From Methanolobus halotolerans (GTDB lineage Archaea > Halobacteriota > Methanosarcinia > Methanosarcinales > Methanosarcinaceae): a stretch of 47,741 nucleotides of DNA. The stretch lies in the NCBI RefSeq assembly GCF_004745425.1, contig NZ_PGGK01000015.1, positions 1 to 47,741 of the forward strand, written 5' to 3'. The notes under the pieces were generated by a model, which saw only the letters and a list, made by a program, of their open reading frames with translations, searched no databases and was not told the DNA's origin. Positions 27,314 to 35,425 of this stretch are shown piece by piece (within the stretch, counting starts at the first letter, position 1; each line of letters begins with the position of its first letter). A program made the position numbers and the translations under genes.

Positions 27314-29316
27314 CCTGATCTAACCATTAAGTAATTCGGTATCAGGGCCACAAAGAAGCCAGCAGCCGAAGCAACCCATAGAGGAGTTACCCATAGCCAT
27401 AGATTCTCGTTGGTCATCCAGCCCCGCCACATCATGACATACCAGGCGACCGTGAACATACCTACAGAAGCACTGACCATTGAGACAATTACTATAGGAA
27501 GCGCTTTTCTGAATCCTTTGAGGTAGCCCGTCCCATGCATGTCAGCCATCATAGGTCCCATGTAGAATAGGGATGAAAGTATGATTGCGGGAATCACCAT
27601 CACAATCCACATGATAGTTGTCATCGGGGAACCCAGCCAGTATACCGATGTGAATTCAAAAGTTCTCATTAGAGGCAGGCCGAAGAACTGGAAGAGGTAC
27701 ATGGAAGCTATCATAAAGGACATCCCAAAGCCCAAGCTCATTATCGTGGCCGATACTGCTCTTGCCCATGGAGGACGGGTGAACTTTGGCATAGGTCCGG
27801 AAGTTATGGGTCTTTCATGATAGGAAAGCAGAAAAGCCAGGACACCCACCGGCCCGAGCACCAGGATCGCCATTGGCCAGTAGAGCCTTGGGTAGTAGGA
27901 GCTATAAGGCAGGCGTTTTGGCATGATGAACAGAGCCCACACGGCTCCGAAAAGTCCTATCACGAACCAGGACCATCCAAGAAAAGCAAGTCCACTCATG
28001 CCTGTTACCTGGTCCTTGAAGGAGTGAACCTCAAGTCCGAGATCAGCCCTTGCCTGTGCGTTGTAGCTCACACTTTCCGGCCCTCCCACAACTCTGACAT
28101 TCATGAAGGGGCCATCCGAAGGGAAATCGAAGAAATCAGGGGACAGCCTCCAAAAATATTGATCCACATAATCATTCAGGTCTCCTGCTTCGGTGTACAA
28201 CAAGGGTCCGTAATTTCCCTGGTATGCCATCGGTAACCCTGCTGCAGCAAACTCAGGTGTTTCCGGGTTTGCAAGTACGAAGTTATAATATCCATCGAAA
28301 TGGTATGACTCATCCATGCCCCATCCGAAGTTACCCCAGCGGCTTCTTGCCCATATCAGGGAATGCTTGTAGATGTTCTCATCTGCTACCCGGTTTACTT
28401 CCCCGTAAACTCCCAGTTCCTCAAGAGAACTGTCCGTAAGCAGACTTTCCGGAGCAGCTACAAGTATCAGTTTTTCACTGGCAGCATTCTCAGCACCATT
28501 CCCGAGTGCTTCCTGCAGACTCCGGGGAATCAAACCTTCCTCCACAGGTACCACCGGTACCCTGAAATACGCTGCCGCATATGCTGCAGGCAAAGCATAA
28601 GCGGGTTCATCCGCTGAAACAACTACAATGAAAGGGCTGTCACCCAGAAGTGATAAGGACTCCTCTGCAAGTGCGTTCGTGTCAGCCGGTTCAGCCCCTT
28701 CGGCATCATATACCAGGATCTGATCCCTTTCTGAAGCCATAGGTGCCATCACTGCGGCCGCGAGGGGATCTGCAGACATTTCCAGTGCAGGGGGTGAGAA
28801 CATCTGTGTCATGTAGTTCCCCACCTGAGCCGGTGTATCTCCGGGCACTCTCTGTACGTTCTTGAGAGTGTACCCTATACGCGTGTCCTGATCGGCTCCG
28901 TTCCCGTAAGCTGCCGAAAGGACCCAGATGTATCCTGTGGCACTGAGGATCACTGCAACTACCAGCACCGCAATTATCCAGCTGATCCATTTATTCACGT
29001 TCTGTTCCTGTCCGTCTTTTGTGCCGTCAGTCCTTCGTACATTCTCAGCAGAGATCAGCGAGCCTATAAGTCCGCCAAGACCTGCACCAAATATTATCAG
29101 GAAGATCGTAACTGTGATGTAAGGTGCTGCAAAAAGGGGTTCAAGCCGTGGAAACGGAATTATGCTGTTCTCTGCAGAATATCCTATGAGCCCGAAAACA
29201 AGTCCACCAAGAATTATCCCTATTAAAGTAATTAAAAGAGATTTTGACGTAAAAATACTGCTTTTTCCAATTGATTCAGAGTCATCACTCCTGGTATGAC
29301 TATTCCCTTCGACCAT
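27292..29316 (-). CDS. Polytopic membrane protein with external CWB2-like domain and DUF4396-like C-terminus
   Basis: 674 residues. Three hydrophobic segments near the N-terminus (about 30-50, 70-93, 112-135) come first. An external region of about 300 residues with CWB2-like blocks ('QILVYDAEGAEPADTNALAEE', shown only in part here, 'YGEVNRVADENIYKHSLIWAR' likewise, and 'VRVVGGPESVSYNAQ') follows. A C-terminal bundle of about six helices contains 'RPPWARAVSATIMSLGFGMSF' type motifs, resembling DUF4396. GGGGG lies seven bases before the ATG. It is first of a coupled pair with the CWB2-like gene downstream. The inverted repeat GGCTGCC/GGCAGCC lies in its leader. A joint membrane-surface complex is inferred. 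Confidence 0.65.
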   Translation of the reverse strand: MVEGNSHTRSDDSESIGKSSIFTSKSLLITLIGIILGGLVFGLIGYSAENSIIPFPRLEPLFAAPYITVTIFLIIFGAGLGGLIGSLISAENVRRTDGTKDGQEQNVNKWISWIIAVLVVAVILSATGYIWVLSAAYGNGADQDTRIGYTLKNVQRVPGDTPAQVGNYMTQMFSPPALEMSADPLAAAVMAPMASERDQILVYDAEGAEPADTNALAEESLSLLGDSPFIVVVSADEPAYALPAAYAAAYFRVPVVPVEEGLIPRSLQEALGNGAENAASEKLILVAAPESLLTDSSLEELGVYGEVNRVADENIYKHSLIWARSRWGNFGWGMDESYHFDGYYNFVLANPETPEFAAAGLPMAYQGNYGPLLYTEAGDLNDYVDQYFWRLSPDFFDFPSDGPFMNVRVVGGPESVSYNAQARADLGLEVHSFKDQVTGMSGLAFLGWSWFVIGLFGAVWALFIMPKRLPYSSYYPRLYWPMAILVLGPVGVLAFLLSYHERPITSGPMPKFTRPPWARAVSATIMSLGFGMSFMIASMYLFQFFGLPLMRTFEFTSVYWLGSPMTTIMWIVMVIPAIILSSLFYMGPMMADMHGTGYLKGFRKALPIVIVSMVSASVGMFTVAWYVMMWRGWMTNENLWLWVTPLWVASAAGFFVALIPNYLMVRSGWKEGEM

Positions 29317-29338
29317 ATCTTGCCCCCATATAGATTTT

Positions 29339-29429
29339 GGCTGCCATTCAATTCACTCCCCGATTCAGGCAGCCTTCAGTTACGATTTATCAGTTTACTG
29401 TAAAGTGTTTGATAAACATTGTATAAAGC
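29339..29429 (-). promoter_or_regulatory. Promoter and dyad elements of the CWB2-like operon
   Basis: In the 299-base gap 29317-29615, a TATA-like CTTTATAC (minus strand, about 29421-29428) predicts a leader of about 80 bases. The leader contains GGCTGCC (29339-29345) and GGCAGCC (29368-29374), a 7-bp inverted repeat with 22 bases between. TTTACTGTAAA and GTTTGATAAAC (29393-29417) are two short dyads near the predicted start and could be operators. Confidence 0.35.
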
Positions 29430-29615
29430 ATTAATTCTAACAGTACCTTTCTTAGCGAATTGAATATGTCGAAATTGACTATCTCGCCAGCTAAGCGCGA
29501 TCATTTGGAGTTAGAGAATACAGTATCACAAAAATGTAGAAAGATATTTTTAGCCCTTTAATTCTGCAACCCGGTGTTATCCCGAAATTGGTGTACGAAA
29601 GTATGTCAGGATCTA

Positions 29616-29989
29616 TCAAAGTTCTTCTTGAATTTTTGACAGGACTTCTTTTACCTGTGAGGTCTCAAGGTCCAGATTCTTGTTCTTCTGTATGCCATAA
29701 TCTGTCAGAAGGATGTGGCTATCAACATTAATACTGCCTGTTCCCTGATAACCTTTGCACAGTTGACCGGACAGCCATCAATTACTATGATTCGTTCACA
29801 CCCTTCAGCAATCTCAGCAATCCGGACCTTCGGCCACCAATGCCTGCCGTGCACATCATATTGCCGACACCCTTTTTATGCAGTTCTACAGCAAGAGCAT
29901 TACTCAGCTGTCCTACATTAGATGCACATTCACAGGGAAATATGCCTATGCTATCAGACCCGCATGAACATTTTTACTTTTTCAGCCAT
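29616..29989 (-). pseudogene. Decayed DGC-domain (putative zinc-binding) protein gene
   Basis: Reading the minus strand across frames gives 'MAEKVKM', 'CSCGSDSIGIFPCECASNVG', 'ELHKKGVGNMMCTAGIGG', 'IAEIAEGCERIIVIDGCPVNCAK' and 'SHILLTDYGIQKNKNLDLE'. These are the ordered blocks of the DGC family with its conserved Cys residues. At least three frameshifts (near 29965, 29830 and 29735) separate them. It lies 15 bases after the small thioredoxin gene. That matches the common methanogen arrangement of redox-active disulfide protein followed by a DGC protein. Confidence 0.75.
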
Positions 29990-30004
29990 GATTAGCATCT
30001 TCTT

Positions 30005-30235
30005 TCAGGATATCCATTTTTTGACGCTATCGACAGTCGGGACCTTGCCTGCAATCTTCACATCGCCATCCACAACGACACCCGGAGTCAGCATCACACC
30101 ATAGGAGAGGATCGTATCCATGTCTTCCACTTTCACAATCTCAGCATCGGTGCCGGTTTCAGCTACCGCCTGTCCGACTATCTCCTTTGTCTTCTTGCAC
30201 TTAGCACAACCAGAACCCAGAATTTCTATTTTCAT
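30005..30235 (-). CDS. Small thioredoxin-like redox-active disulfide protein
   Basis: 76 residues, a complete mini-thioredoxin. The CXXC site is Cys10-Cys13 ('GSGCAKCKK') and the cis-Pro is in 'VMLTPGVVVDG'. Length and motifs match the MTH895/'redox-active disulfide protein 2' family of methanogens. GAGGTG lies five bases before the ATG. Upstream on the minus strand, ATCAA-ACA-TTGAT (about 30270-30283) is a dyad of the kind used by ArsR-type repressors, next to TATA-like GATATAAT. The following gene of the former operon is the decayed DGC gene. Confidence 0.88.
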   Translation of the reverse strand: MKIEILGSGCAKCKKTKEIVGQAVAETGTDAEIVKVEDMDTILSYGVMLTPGVVVDGDVKIAGKVPTVDSVKKWIS

Positions 30236-30380
30236 ACTTACACCTCTTATTTAAGTTAGATTATATCTTGATCAATGTTTGATTAATACCTTGTATAGTA
30301 TATTCGTCATTTCAACAGATGGTAGCTTTATTATTCACATGTATGCTGAGCTATCAGTATCCCCTCTTTAAGGATCCAAT

Positions 30381-30437
30381 GTTTCAAATAATGTTGAAAC
30401 TGTATATATAATTTGTGGTTTCAAATGTTTTTGAAAT
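30381..30437 (+). promoter_or_regulatory. Two operator-like dyads flanking a TATA box
   Basis: GTTTCAA-N6-TTGAAAC (30381-30400) and GTTTCAA-N6-TTGAAAT (30418-30437) repeat the same dyad 37 bases apart. TGTATATATAAT (30401-30412) lies exactly between them. Transcription would start near 30432, about 40 bases before the methyltransferase ATG. A regulator bound at both sites would cover the TATA box and start site. Confidence 0.65.
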
Positions 30438-30474
30438 ACTAAACCATTTAAACCTCTAAAACAAATCAGGACAT

Positions 30475-31344
30475 ATGTCGTTCAAATCTATAGGAAAAGT
30501 GATCAATTTTGCAGATGAAGAGACAATGGAACTGCTTTCATTGTGGAAGGAAGCAGTCAGTGAGATAGAGCTTGATAAGCATGTTCAGGCATCATCATAC
30601 ATATTTGAAGAATATACACATTATATCGTAGTCCATGATCCTCTGGACATGGAATTTTCACAGAAAAGGGATGAGTGGAACAAAAGATTTTCCAGGGAAA
30701 TCGGAGTTTCCGTTGTCAAACTTGTGAAACATACTAGCAACAAGCTATATTTCAAGGGTCTGCTTGCCACAAACAACTCAGCAGTCTACGGGATAGCCCC
30801 ATACACAGAGTTTGATCATCCGGAAGCAAGTTTTCCAATTCAGGGAATGGATAAGCTCAAAAGAACAGTCTTTTCCGAAGTCATACCACTCATCAGGGGA
30901 AGTAATATCCTTGATGTTGGATGCGGCCTCGGGGCCGCAAGCATGGAAATAGCAAAGCAACATCCTTCAGCCAGTGTCCTCGGAATCGACATCCAGAAGG
31001 GAATGATAAGGCAGTGCCGTTTGAATGCAGATATCTATAATATAGATAATGTCCGGTTCGAAGCCACCAGTGTTTACAAACTACCTTACGAAAGCAATAA
31101 ATTTGATACTGTGACATGCTTTTTCATGTTGCATCACCTGGATGATATTCCCAGAGCCCTTGAAGAGATCAAAAGAGTACTTGCAGACGGAGGAAAGGTA
31201 CTTGCAGCCGAACCTCTGGACCACCATCATGGCACAAAGAGAGAAGGAAGCGACTGGATAAAACTCTTTGAAGAAGCCGGGTTTTCTGCAGATTCCATTA
31301 ACATCAGCAAGGCTGCCTTTATTGAAGCAAAAGTCGCAAAATAG
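30475..31344 (+). CDS. Class I SAM-dependent methyltransferase with extra N-terminal domain
   Basis: 289 residues. Motif I is 'ILDVGCGLGAAS' (about 144-155), followed by 'VLGIDIQKGMI', 'FDTVTCFFMLHHLDD' and 'GGKVLAAEPL', the standard UbiE/Methyltransf_11 pattern. Residues 1-130 precede the fold and match no family I know. They are rich in charged and aromatic residues. The substrate is unknown. The gene stands alone behind a distinctive promoter with a duplicated dyad. A hairpin follows the stop codon. Confidence 0.85.
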   Translation: MSFKSIGKVINFADEETMELLSLWKEAVSEIELDKHVQASSYIFEEYTHYIVVHDPLDMEFSQKRDEWNKRFSREIGVSVVKLVKHTSNKLYFKGLLATNNSAVYGIAPYTEFDHPEASFPIQGMDKLKRTVFSEVIPLIRGSNILDVGCGLGAASMEIAKQHPSASVLGIDIQKGMIRQCRLNADIYNIDNVRFEATSVYKLPYESNKFDTVTCFFMLHHLDDIPRALEEIKRVLADGGKVLAAEPLDHHHGTKREGSDWIKLFEEAGFSADSINISKAAFIEAKVAK

Positions 31345-31356
31345 GCAAGAGGAAAA

Positions 31357-31378
31357 ATCGGGTGCTTCTGCGCCCGAT
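31357..31378 (+). terminator. Hairpin after the methyltransferase gene
   Basis: ATCGGGTGC (31357-31365), a TTCT loop and GCGCCCGAT (31370-31378) form a 9-bp stem with one G-T pair, 13 bases after the stop codon. There is no T-run, so it may stabilise the 3' end rather than terminate. Confidence 0.4.
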
Positions 31379-31513
31379 AATCTAAAGCCTGCGTGCACAC
31401 ACGGGACAAAGAGGTAAACTGCGTACATTTTAGCAGAAAAAAAACCAGAATCGAAAGGTTAAAGTATGCCCCTTGCTAACCAATAACATTCTTATTTTTC
31501 AGGAGATAAAAAA

Positions 31514-31636
31514 ATGTTAGGTATAGATGACCCACAAATTTGGATTGCATATGTATTATGTTTCCTGAGTGCAATCGGGTGTATAATATATGGCGCAATC
31601 AAATGGAATGACGGACAGGATGAGGAGGCTTGCTGA
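31514..31636 (+). CDS. Symporter small accessory protein, copy 1
   Basis: 40 residues with one membrane helix ('WIAYVLCFLSAIGCIIYGA'), preceded by 'MLGIDDPQI' and followed by a charged tail 'KWNDGQDEEAC'. AGGAG lies eight bases before the ATG. The stop codon overlaps the ATG of the symporter (TGATG at 31634-31638), so translation is coupled. A close homologue sits in the same place before the second symporter. Small one-helix partners of this type are annotated as symporter accessory proteins in methanogens. A stabilising or gating role is inferred. Confidence 0.85.
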   Translation: MLGIDDPQIWIAYVLCFLSAIGCIIYGAIKWNDGQDEEAC

Positions 31637-33222
31637 TGGCGGTAGATACATCAATACTTGGTATTGCTGTGCTCATTTACATGATAATAGTATTCTATCT
31701 GGGATGGCTGGGATATAAACAGACCAAAGACACAGATGACTATATGCTGGCAGGTCGCAAGATAAACCCCCTTGTCCTGGCACTGTCCTACGGCGCAGCA
31801 TTCATAAGCACCTCTGCTATCATAGGCTTTGGAGGGTATGCCGGAGCGTTCGGTATGGGTGTACTATGGCTTGTTTTTATGAACATCTTTGTAGGCATAT
31901 TCATAGCATTCGTGCTTTTCGGTTCAAGGACCAGGCGTATGGGAGTTAACCTTGGAGCAGTTACCTTCCCGGAACTTATCGGAAGAAGGTTCCAGTCCCG
32001 TTTCATCCAGGGCTTTTCCGGTGCACTTATCACAGTTTTCATGCCTCTGTATGCAGGGAGTGTGCTCATCGGAGGAGCACGTTTCATGGAAACAGCCCTT
32101 AATATCCAATATAACAATGCAGTACTCATTCTTGCAATTATAGTAGCAGCTTACGTTATAACAGGCGGACTTATCGCAGTTATGTATACCGATGCCCTCC
32201 AGGGAGGGCTTATGTTCATCGGGATGATCATTCTTTTCGTTCTCACATATTCAAGACTTGGAGGAGTGGTGGAAGCACACCAGTCACTTACAAGCATGGC
32301 CTATCTCGTACCTGAGAACCTGGCAGCCATCGGTCATACCGGATGGACCTCAATGCCCGAATTCGGATCGGACATCTGGTGGACACTGGTGTCTACGATC
32401 ATACTTGGAGTCGGCATAGGCGTGCTTGCACAACCCCAGCTTGCAGTCAGGTTCATGACTGTGAGGAACACACGCTCGCTCAAAAGGGCTGTGCTCTCAG
32501 GAGGACCTTTCATATTCATGATGGCAGGGGTCGCCTACATCGTGGGTGCACTTTCAAACGTCTATTTCCTTGATACCAGAGGAATGATCTCACTGGATGC
32601 TGCAGGCGGGAATATCGACCTTATCATACCGGAATATATCAATAGTGCAATGCCTGACTACTTTGTGGTTTTCTTCCTTCTGACATTGCTCGCAGCAGCC
32701 ATGTCAACACTGAGCTCCCAGTTCCATACTATGGGAACAGCCATTGGGCATGATTTCTACAGGGAGTTCGTGATGAAAGGAAAGACCACCAAAACAATAA
32801 GCATAACAAGAGTAGGAATTGCAATAACGATTCTGATAAGTGTTGTGCTCGCATATATACTCCCGATAGGAATAATCGCAAGGGCAACAGCGATATTCTT
32901 TGGACTCTGCGCTGCAGCTTTTTTGCCAATGTACACAGGAGCACTCTTCTGGAAACGCATGAACAGATCAGGAGCAACGGCAAGTCTGCTAGTAGGAACT
33001 TTCGGCAGTATTTTCTGGCTCACTTTTGTACATGCCAAAGAAGCAAGCGCACTGGGCATTAGCAGAGCCTTGTTCGGCGTGGACACAATACTTACAGGCA
33101 CATGGACATTAGTGGATCCGATACTCGTAGCCACGCCTCTTGCCATAATTACTGCGATAGTCGTAAGCCTGGCAACAAAGCCGGATTCGCAGGAACATAT
33201 TGAGATGTGCTTTCAAAAATAA
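31636..33222 (+). CDS. Sodium:solute symporter (SSS family), copy 1
   Basis: 528 residues from the ATG at 31636, inside the TGATG overlap. An upstream TTG at 31630 is less likely. About 13 membrane helices fit the SSS/PutP family. 'DYMLAGRKINPLVLALSYGAAFISTSAIIGF' is represented by its AGRK and SYGAAFISTSA blocks, the family signature near the sodium site. 'STLSSQFHTMGTAIGHDFYR' also follows the SSS pattern. It takes up an organic solute with sodium; the solute cannot be read from sequence. It is a close paralogue of the symporter at 33561, from duplication of the whole two-gene unit. A hairpin terminator follows. Confidence 0.9.
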   Translation: MAVDTSILGIAVLIYMIIVFYLGWLGYKQTKDTDDYMLAGRKINPLVLALSYGAAFISTSAIIGFGGYAGAFGMGVLWLVFMNIFVGIFIAFVLFGSRTRRMGVNLGAVTFPELIGRRFQSRFIQGFSGALITVFMPLYAGSVLIGGARFMETALNIQYNNAVLILAIIVAAYVITGGLIAVMYTDALQGGLMFIGMIILFVLTYSRLGGVVEAHQSLTSMAYLVPENLAAIGHTGWTSMPEFGSDIWWTLVSTIILGVGIGVLAQPQLAVRFMTVRNTRSLKRAVLSGGPFIFMMAGVAYIVGALSNVYFLDTRGMISLDAAGGNIDLIIPEYINSAMPDYFVVFFLLTLLAAAMSTLSSQFHTMGTAIGHDFYREFVMKGKTTKTISITRVGIAITILISVVLAYILPIGIIARATAIFFGLCAAAFLPMYTGALFWKRMNRSGATASLLVGTFGSIFWLTFVHAKEASALGISRALFGVDTILTGTWTLVDPILVATPLAIITAIVVSLATKPDSQEHIEMCFQK

Positions 33223-33229
33223 CTTTACC

Positions 33230-33257
33230 GGCAGGCAACTGCCTTTTAACCTTTTTT
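33230..33257 (+). terminator. Terminator of symporter unit 1
   Basis: GGCAG (33230-33234), a GCAA loop and CTGCC (33239-33243) are followed at once by TTTT and then by CTTTTTT (33251-33257), eight bases after the stop codon. Confidence 0.6.
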
Positions 33258-33320
33258 AAATAGCATCTCTGTTATTTCGGCCCGTCTCATAGTGGTTATA
33301 TCAAATGCTGTTTCCATAGA

Positions 33321-33328
33321 TTTAAATA
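33321..33328 (+). promoter_or_regulatory. TATA box of symporter unit 2
   Basis: TTTAAATA at 33321-33328 predicts transcription from about 33350, giving a 45-base leader that contains AAAAGGAGAT seven bases before the accessory-protein ATG. Confidence 0.5.
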
Positions 33329-33396
33329 GTGGTGCGTGATAACACATAACACAGAGAAAACATCATGATTTAATATTAATAAAAAGGAGATGAAAA

Positions 33397-33561
33397 ATGC
33401 TTGGAATCGATGACCCCCAGATATGGGTAGCTTACATCCTTTGTTTTTTAAGTGCGATCGGATGCATAATATATGGCGCATTGAAATGGAATGATGGACA
33501 GGACGAGGAGATCTGCAGCACAGTAAGAGCATCTGGCAGATCGGATGAAGAGGTTTACTGA
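33397..33561 (+). CDS. Symporter small accessory protein, copy 2
   Basis: 54 residues. The first 39 residues match copy 1 almost exactly ('MLGIDDPQIW', 'CFLSAIGCIIYGA', 'KWNDGQDEE'). A 14-residue polar tail ('STVRASGRSDEEVY') then replaces the immediate stop of copy 1. Again one membrane helix. AGGAG lies eight bases before the ATG, and the stop overlaps the symporter start in TGATG (33559-33563). Strong conservation of helix and flanking charges between the copies suggests a specific contact with the transporter. Confidence 0.85.
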   Translation: MLGIDDPQIWVAYILCFLSAIGCIIYGALKWNDGQDEEICSTVRASGRSDEEVY

Positions 33562-35159
33562 TGCCAGTAAGCACACCTGTTCTCGGAATTATCGTACTGA
33601 TCTACTTAATGGTCATTTTCTATTTAGGATGGCTTGGATACAAGAAAACGAAAATGACCGAGGACTACATGGTTGCAGGCAGGAAGATCCACCCCTATAT
33701 CCTGGCTGTTTCATACGGAGCTACGTTTATAAGCACATCTGCAATAATAGGATTTGGTGGTGCCGCAGGTGCCCTTGGTATGGGCTTGCTCTGGCTGGCC
33801 TTTATGAATATCGTGGTAGGCATATTCATAGCGTTTGTGATATTCGGCAAGAGTACCCGCCGGATGGGTTTGAAGCTGAATGCGGTCACATTCCCGGAAC
33901 TGCTTGGCAAAAGATACCAGTCCCGTTTCATACAGGGGTTCTCCGGGGCTCTCATAGGCATATTCATGCCCCTTTACGCAGGTATTGTTCTGATCGGCGG
34001 TGCAAGGTTCGTTGAAGCGACACTTAATATAAATTACGATGTTGCCGTACTTATTCTTACTATTATTGTTGCTGCCTATGTTATAACAGGCGGACTTATT
34101 GCAGTTATGTATACCGATGCCTTGCAGGGAAGTCTTATGTTCATCGGGATGGCATTCCTTATCGTCTTCACCTATATCGAGCTGGGCGGTATCAATGCTG
34201 CACATACGGCACTTACGGCAATGAACGGCATGGTTCCGGAAAGTCTTGCTGCCGGAGGCCACCTCGGATGGGCATCTATGCCTGCTTTAGGATCACCTAT
34301 CTGGTGGACCCTTGTATCAACACTTGTACTTGGAGTGGGGATCGGAGTACTTGCACAGCCCCAGCTTGCAGTCAGGTTCATGACAGTCAAGAACGATAAA
34401 GCTCTCAACAGGGCCGTACTTGTTGGAGGACCCTTTATCCTTATGATGACGGGCGTGGCTTTCACAGTCGGTGCACTTTCCAATGTTTACTTCTTCGACA
34501 ATCTGGGACAGATATCTGTTGCAGTTGCAGGCGGGAATACAGACCTGATAATGCCTCAATACATCAATAGTGCTATGCCGGGTATCTTTGTCGTTCTGTT
34601 CATGCTTACCTTGCTTGCTGCAGCGATGTCGACACTGAGCTCCCAGTTCCATACTATGGGAACGGCTATAGGACATGATTTCTATCGTGAATTCATTAAA
34701 AAGGGAGAGCTCGGGCAGACAATAAATGTCACCAGGATCTCCATAGCCCTTACCATCCTTGCAAGTGTCGTGCTTGCATATGCCCTGCCACCCAGCATAA
34801 TTGCAACTGCCACGGCAATATTCTTCGGGCTCTGCGCTGCTGCATTCCTGCCGATGTACACAGGAGCACTTTTCTGGAAGCGTATGACAAGAGAAGGCGC
34901 TATCGCCAGCTTACTGGTAGGAACATTCGCCAGCCTGTTCTGGCTCGGGTTCGTGCATGCAAAAGAAGCGGTACCTCTTGGTATCAGTCAGGCGCTCTTC
35001 GGAAAAGCTACACTGCTCACCGGCACATGGACAGTAGTGGACCCGATACTCGTAGCCACACCCCTGGCCATAATTACTGCTATAGTCGTGAGCCTGGCAA
35101 CAAAGCCAATACCAGTTGAACACCTTGAGAAGTGCTTTGAAAGAGAGATCAAGAATTAA
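33561..35159 (+). CDS. Sodium:solute symporter (SSS family), copy 2
   Basis: 532 residues with about 13 helices, highly similar to the symporter at 31636 along the full length (shared 'AGRKI-P', 'STSAIIGFGG', 'VITGGLIAVMYTDALQG', 'STLSSQFHTMGTAIGHDFYREF'). Differences cluster near the ends and in a loop around residues 215-240, which may reflect a different solute or affinity. It is co-translated with its accessory protein and followed by a good terminator. Proline, betaine, pantothenate or other small organic solutes are all possible. Confidence 0.9.
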   Translation: MPVSTPVLGIIVLIYLMVIFYLGWLGYKKTKMTEDYMVAGRKIHPYILAVSYGATFISTSAIIGFGGAAGALGMGLLWLAFMNIVVGIFIAFVIFGKSTRRMGLKLNAVTFPELLGKRYQSRFIQGFSGALIGIFMPLYAGIVLIGGARFVEATLNINYDVAVLILTIIVAAYVITGGLIAVMYTDALQGSLMFIGMAFLIVFTYIELGGINAAHTALTAMNGMVPESLAAGGHLGWASMPALGSPIWWTLVSTLVLGVGIGVLAQPQLAVRFMTVKNDKALNRAVLVGGPFILMMTGVAFTVGALSNVYFFDNLGQISVAVAGGNTDLIMPQYINSAMPGIFVVLFMLTLLAAAMSTLSSQFHTMGTAIGHDFYREFIKKGELGQTINVTRISIALTILASVVLAYALPPSIIATATAIFFGLCAAAFLPMYTGALFWKRMTREGAIASLLVGTFASLFWLGFVHAKEAVPLGISQALFGKATLLTGTWTVVDPILVATPLAIITAIVVSLATKPIPVEHLEKCFEREIKN

Positions 35160-35186
35160 TGGGCATAAAAACCCATTGTCTTTTTT
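35159..35186 (+). terminator. Terminator of symporter unit 2
   Basis: ATGGG (35159-35163) and CCCAT (35172-35176) form a stem with an 8-base loop overlapping the symporter stop codon. TTTTTT follows at 35181-35186. Confidence 0.6.
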
Positions 35187-35284
35187 AATTTTATATATAT
35201 TTATTTAGAATTTGTTATACACTAAAATAGATAAAATCGCTGGAATTGAACTATGGAACAATTTAAAAAAGCGAATTTTGAGGA

Positions 35285-35352
35285 AGGCAAAAGTCATATG
35301 ACGAGAACTAGAGGGGATATATGTTTTCTATAATTATAATCGACTTTTGCCT
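35285..35352. other. 11-bp perfect inverted repeat in an intergenic region
   Basis: AGGCAAAAGTC (35285-35295) is exactly inverted at 35342-35352 (GACTTTTGCCT), enclosing 46 bases with no convincing ORF. The surrounding gap 35187-35425 holds no gene; its TATATATATTT near 35190 could be a promoter. A small RNA or a short mobile-element relic are possible readings. Confidence 0.4.
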
Positions 35353-35425
35353 AAGGTACTTTCGACATGATGAAATATAAACCTAACCATAGGACCTCCG
35401 AATAGGGAAAGTCAGTTACGTATTT

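Noticed and set aside
33711-34676. Cys- and Lys-rich open frames antisense to the second symporter
   Set aside because: They are in a shadow frame of a clear membrane protein and have no start signals.
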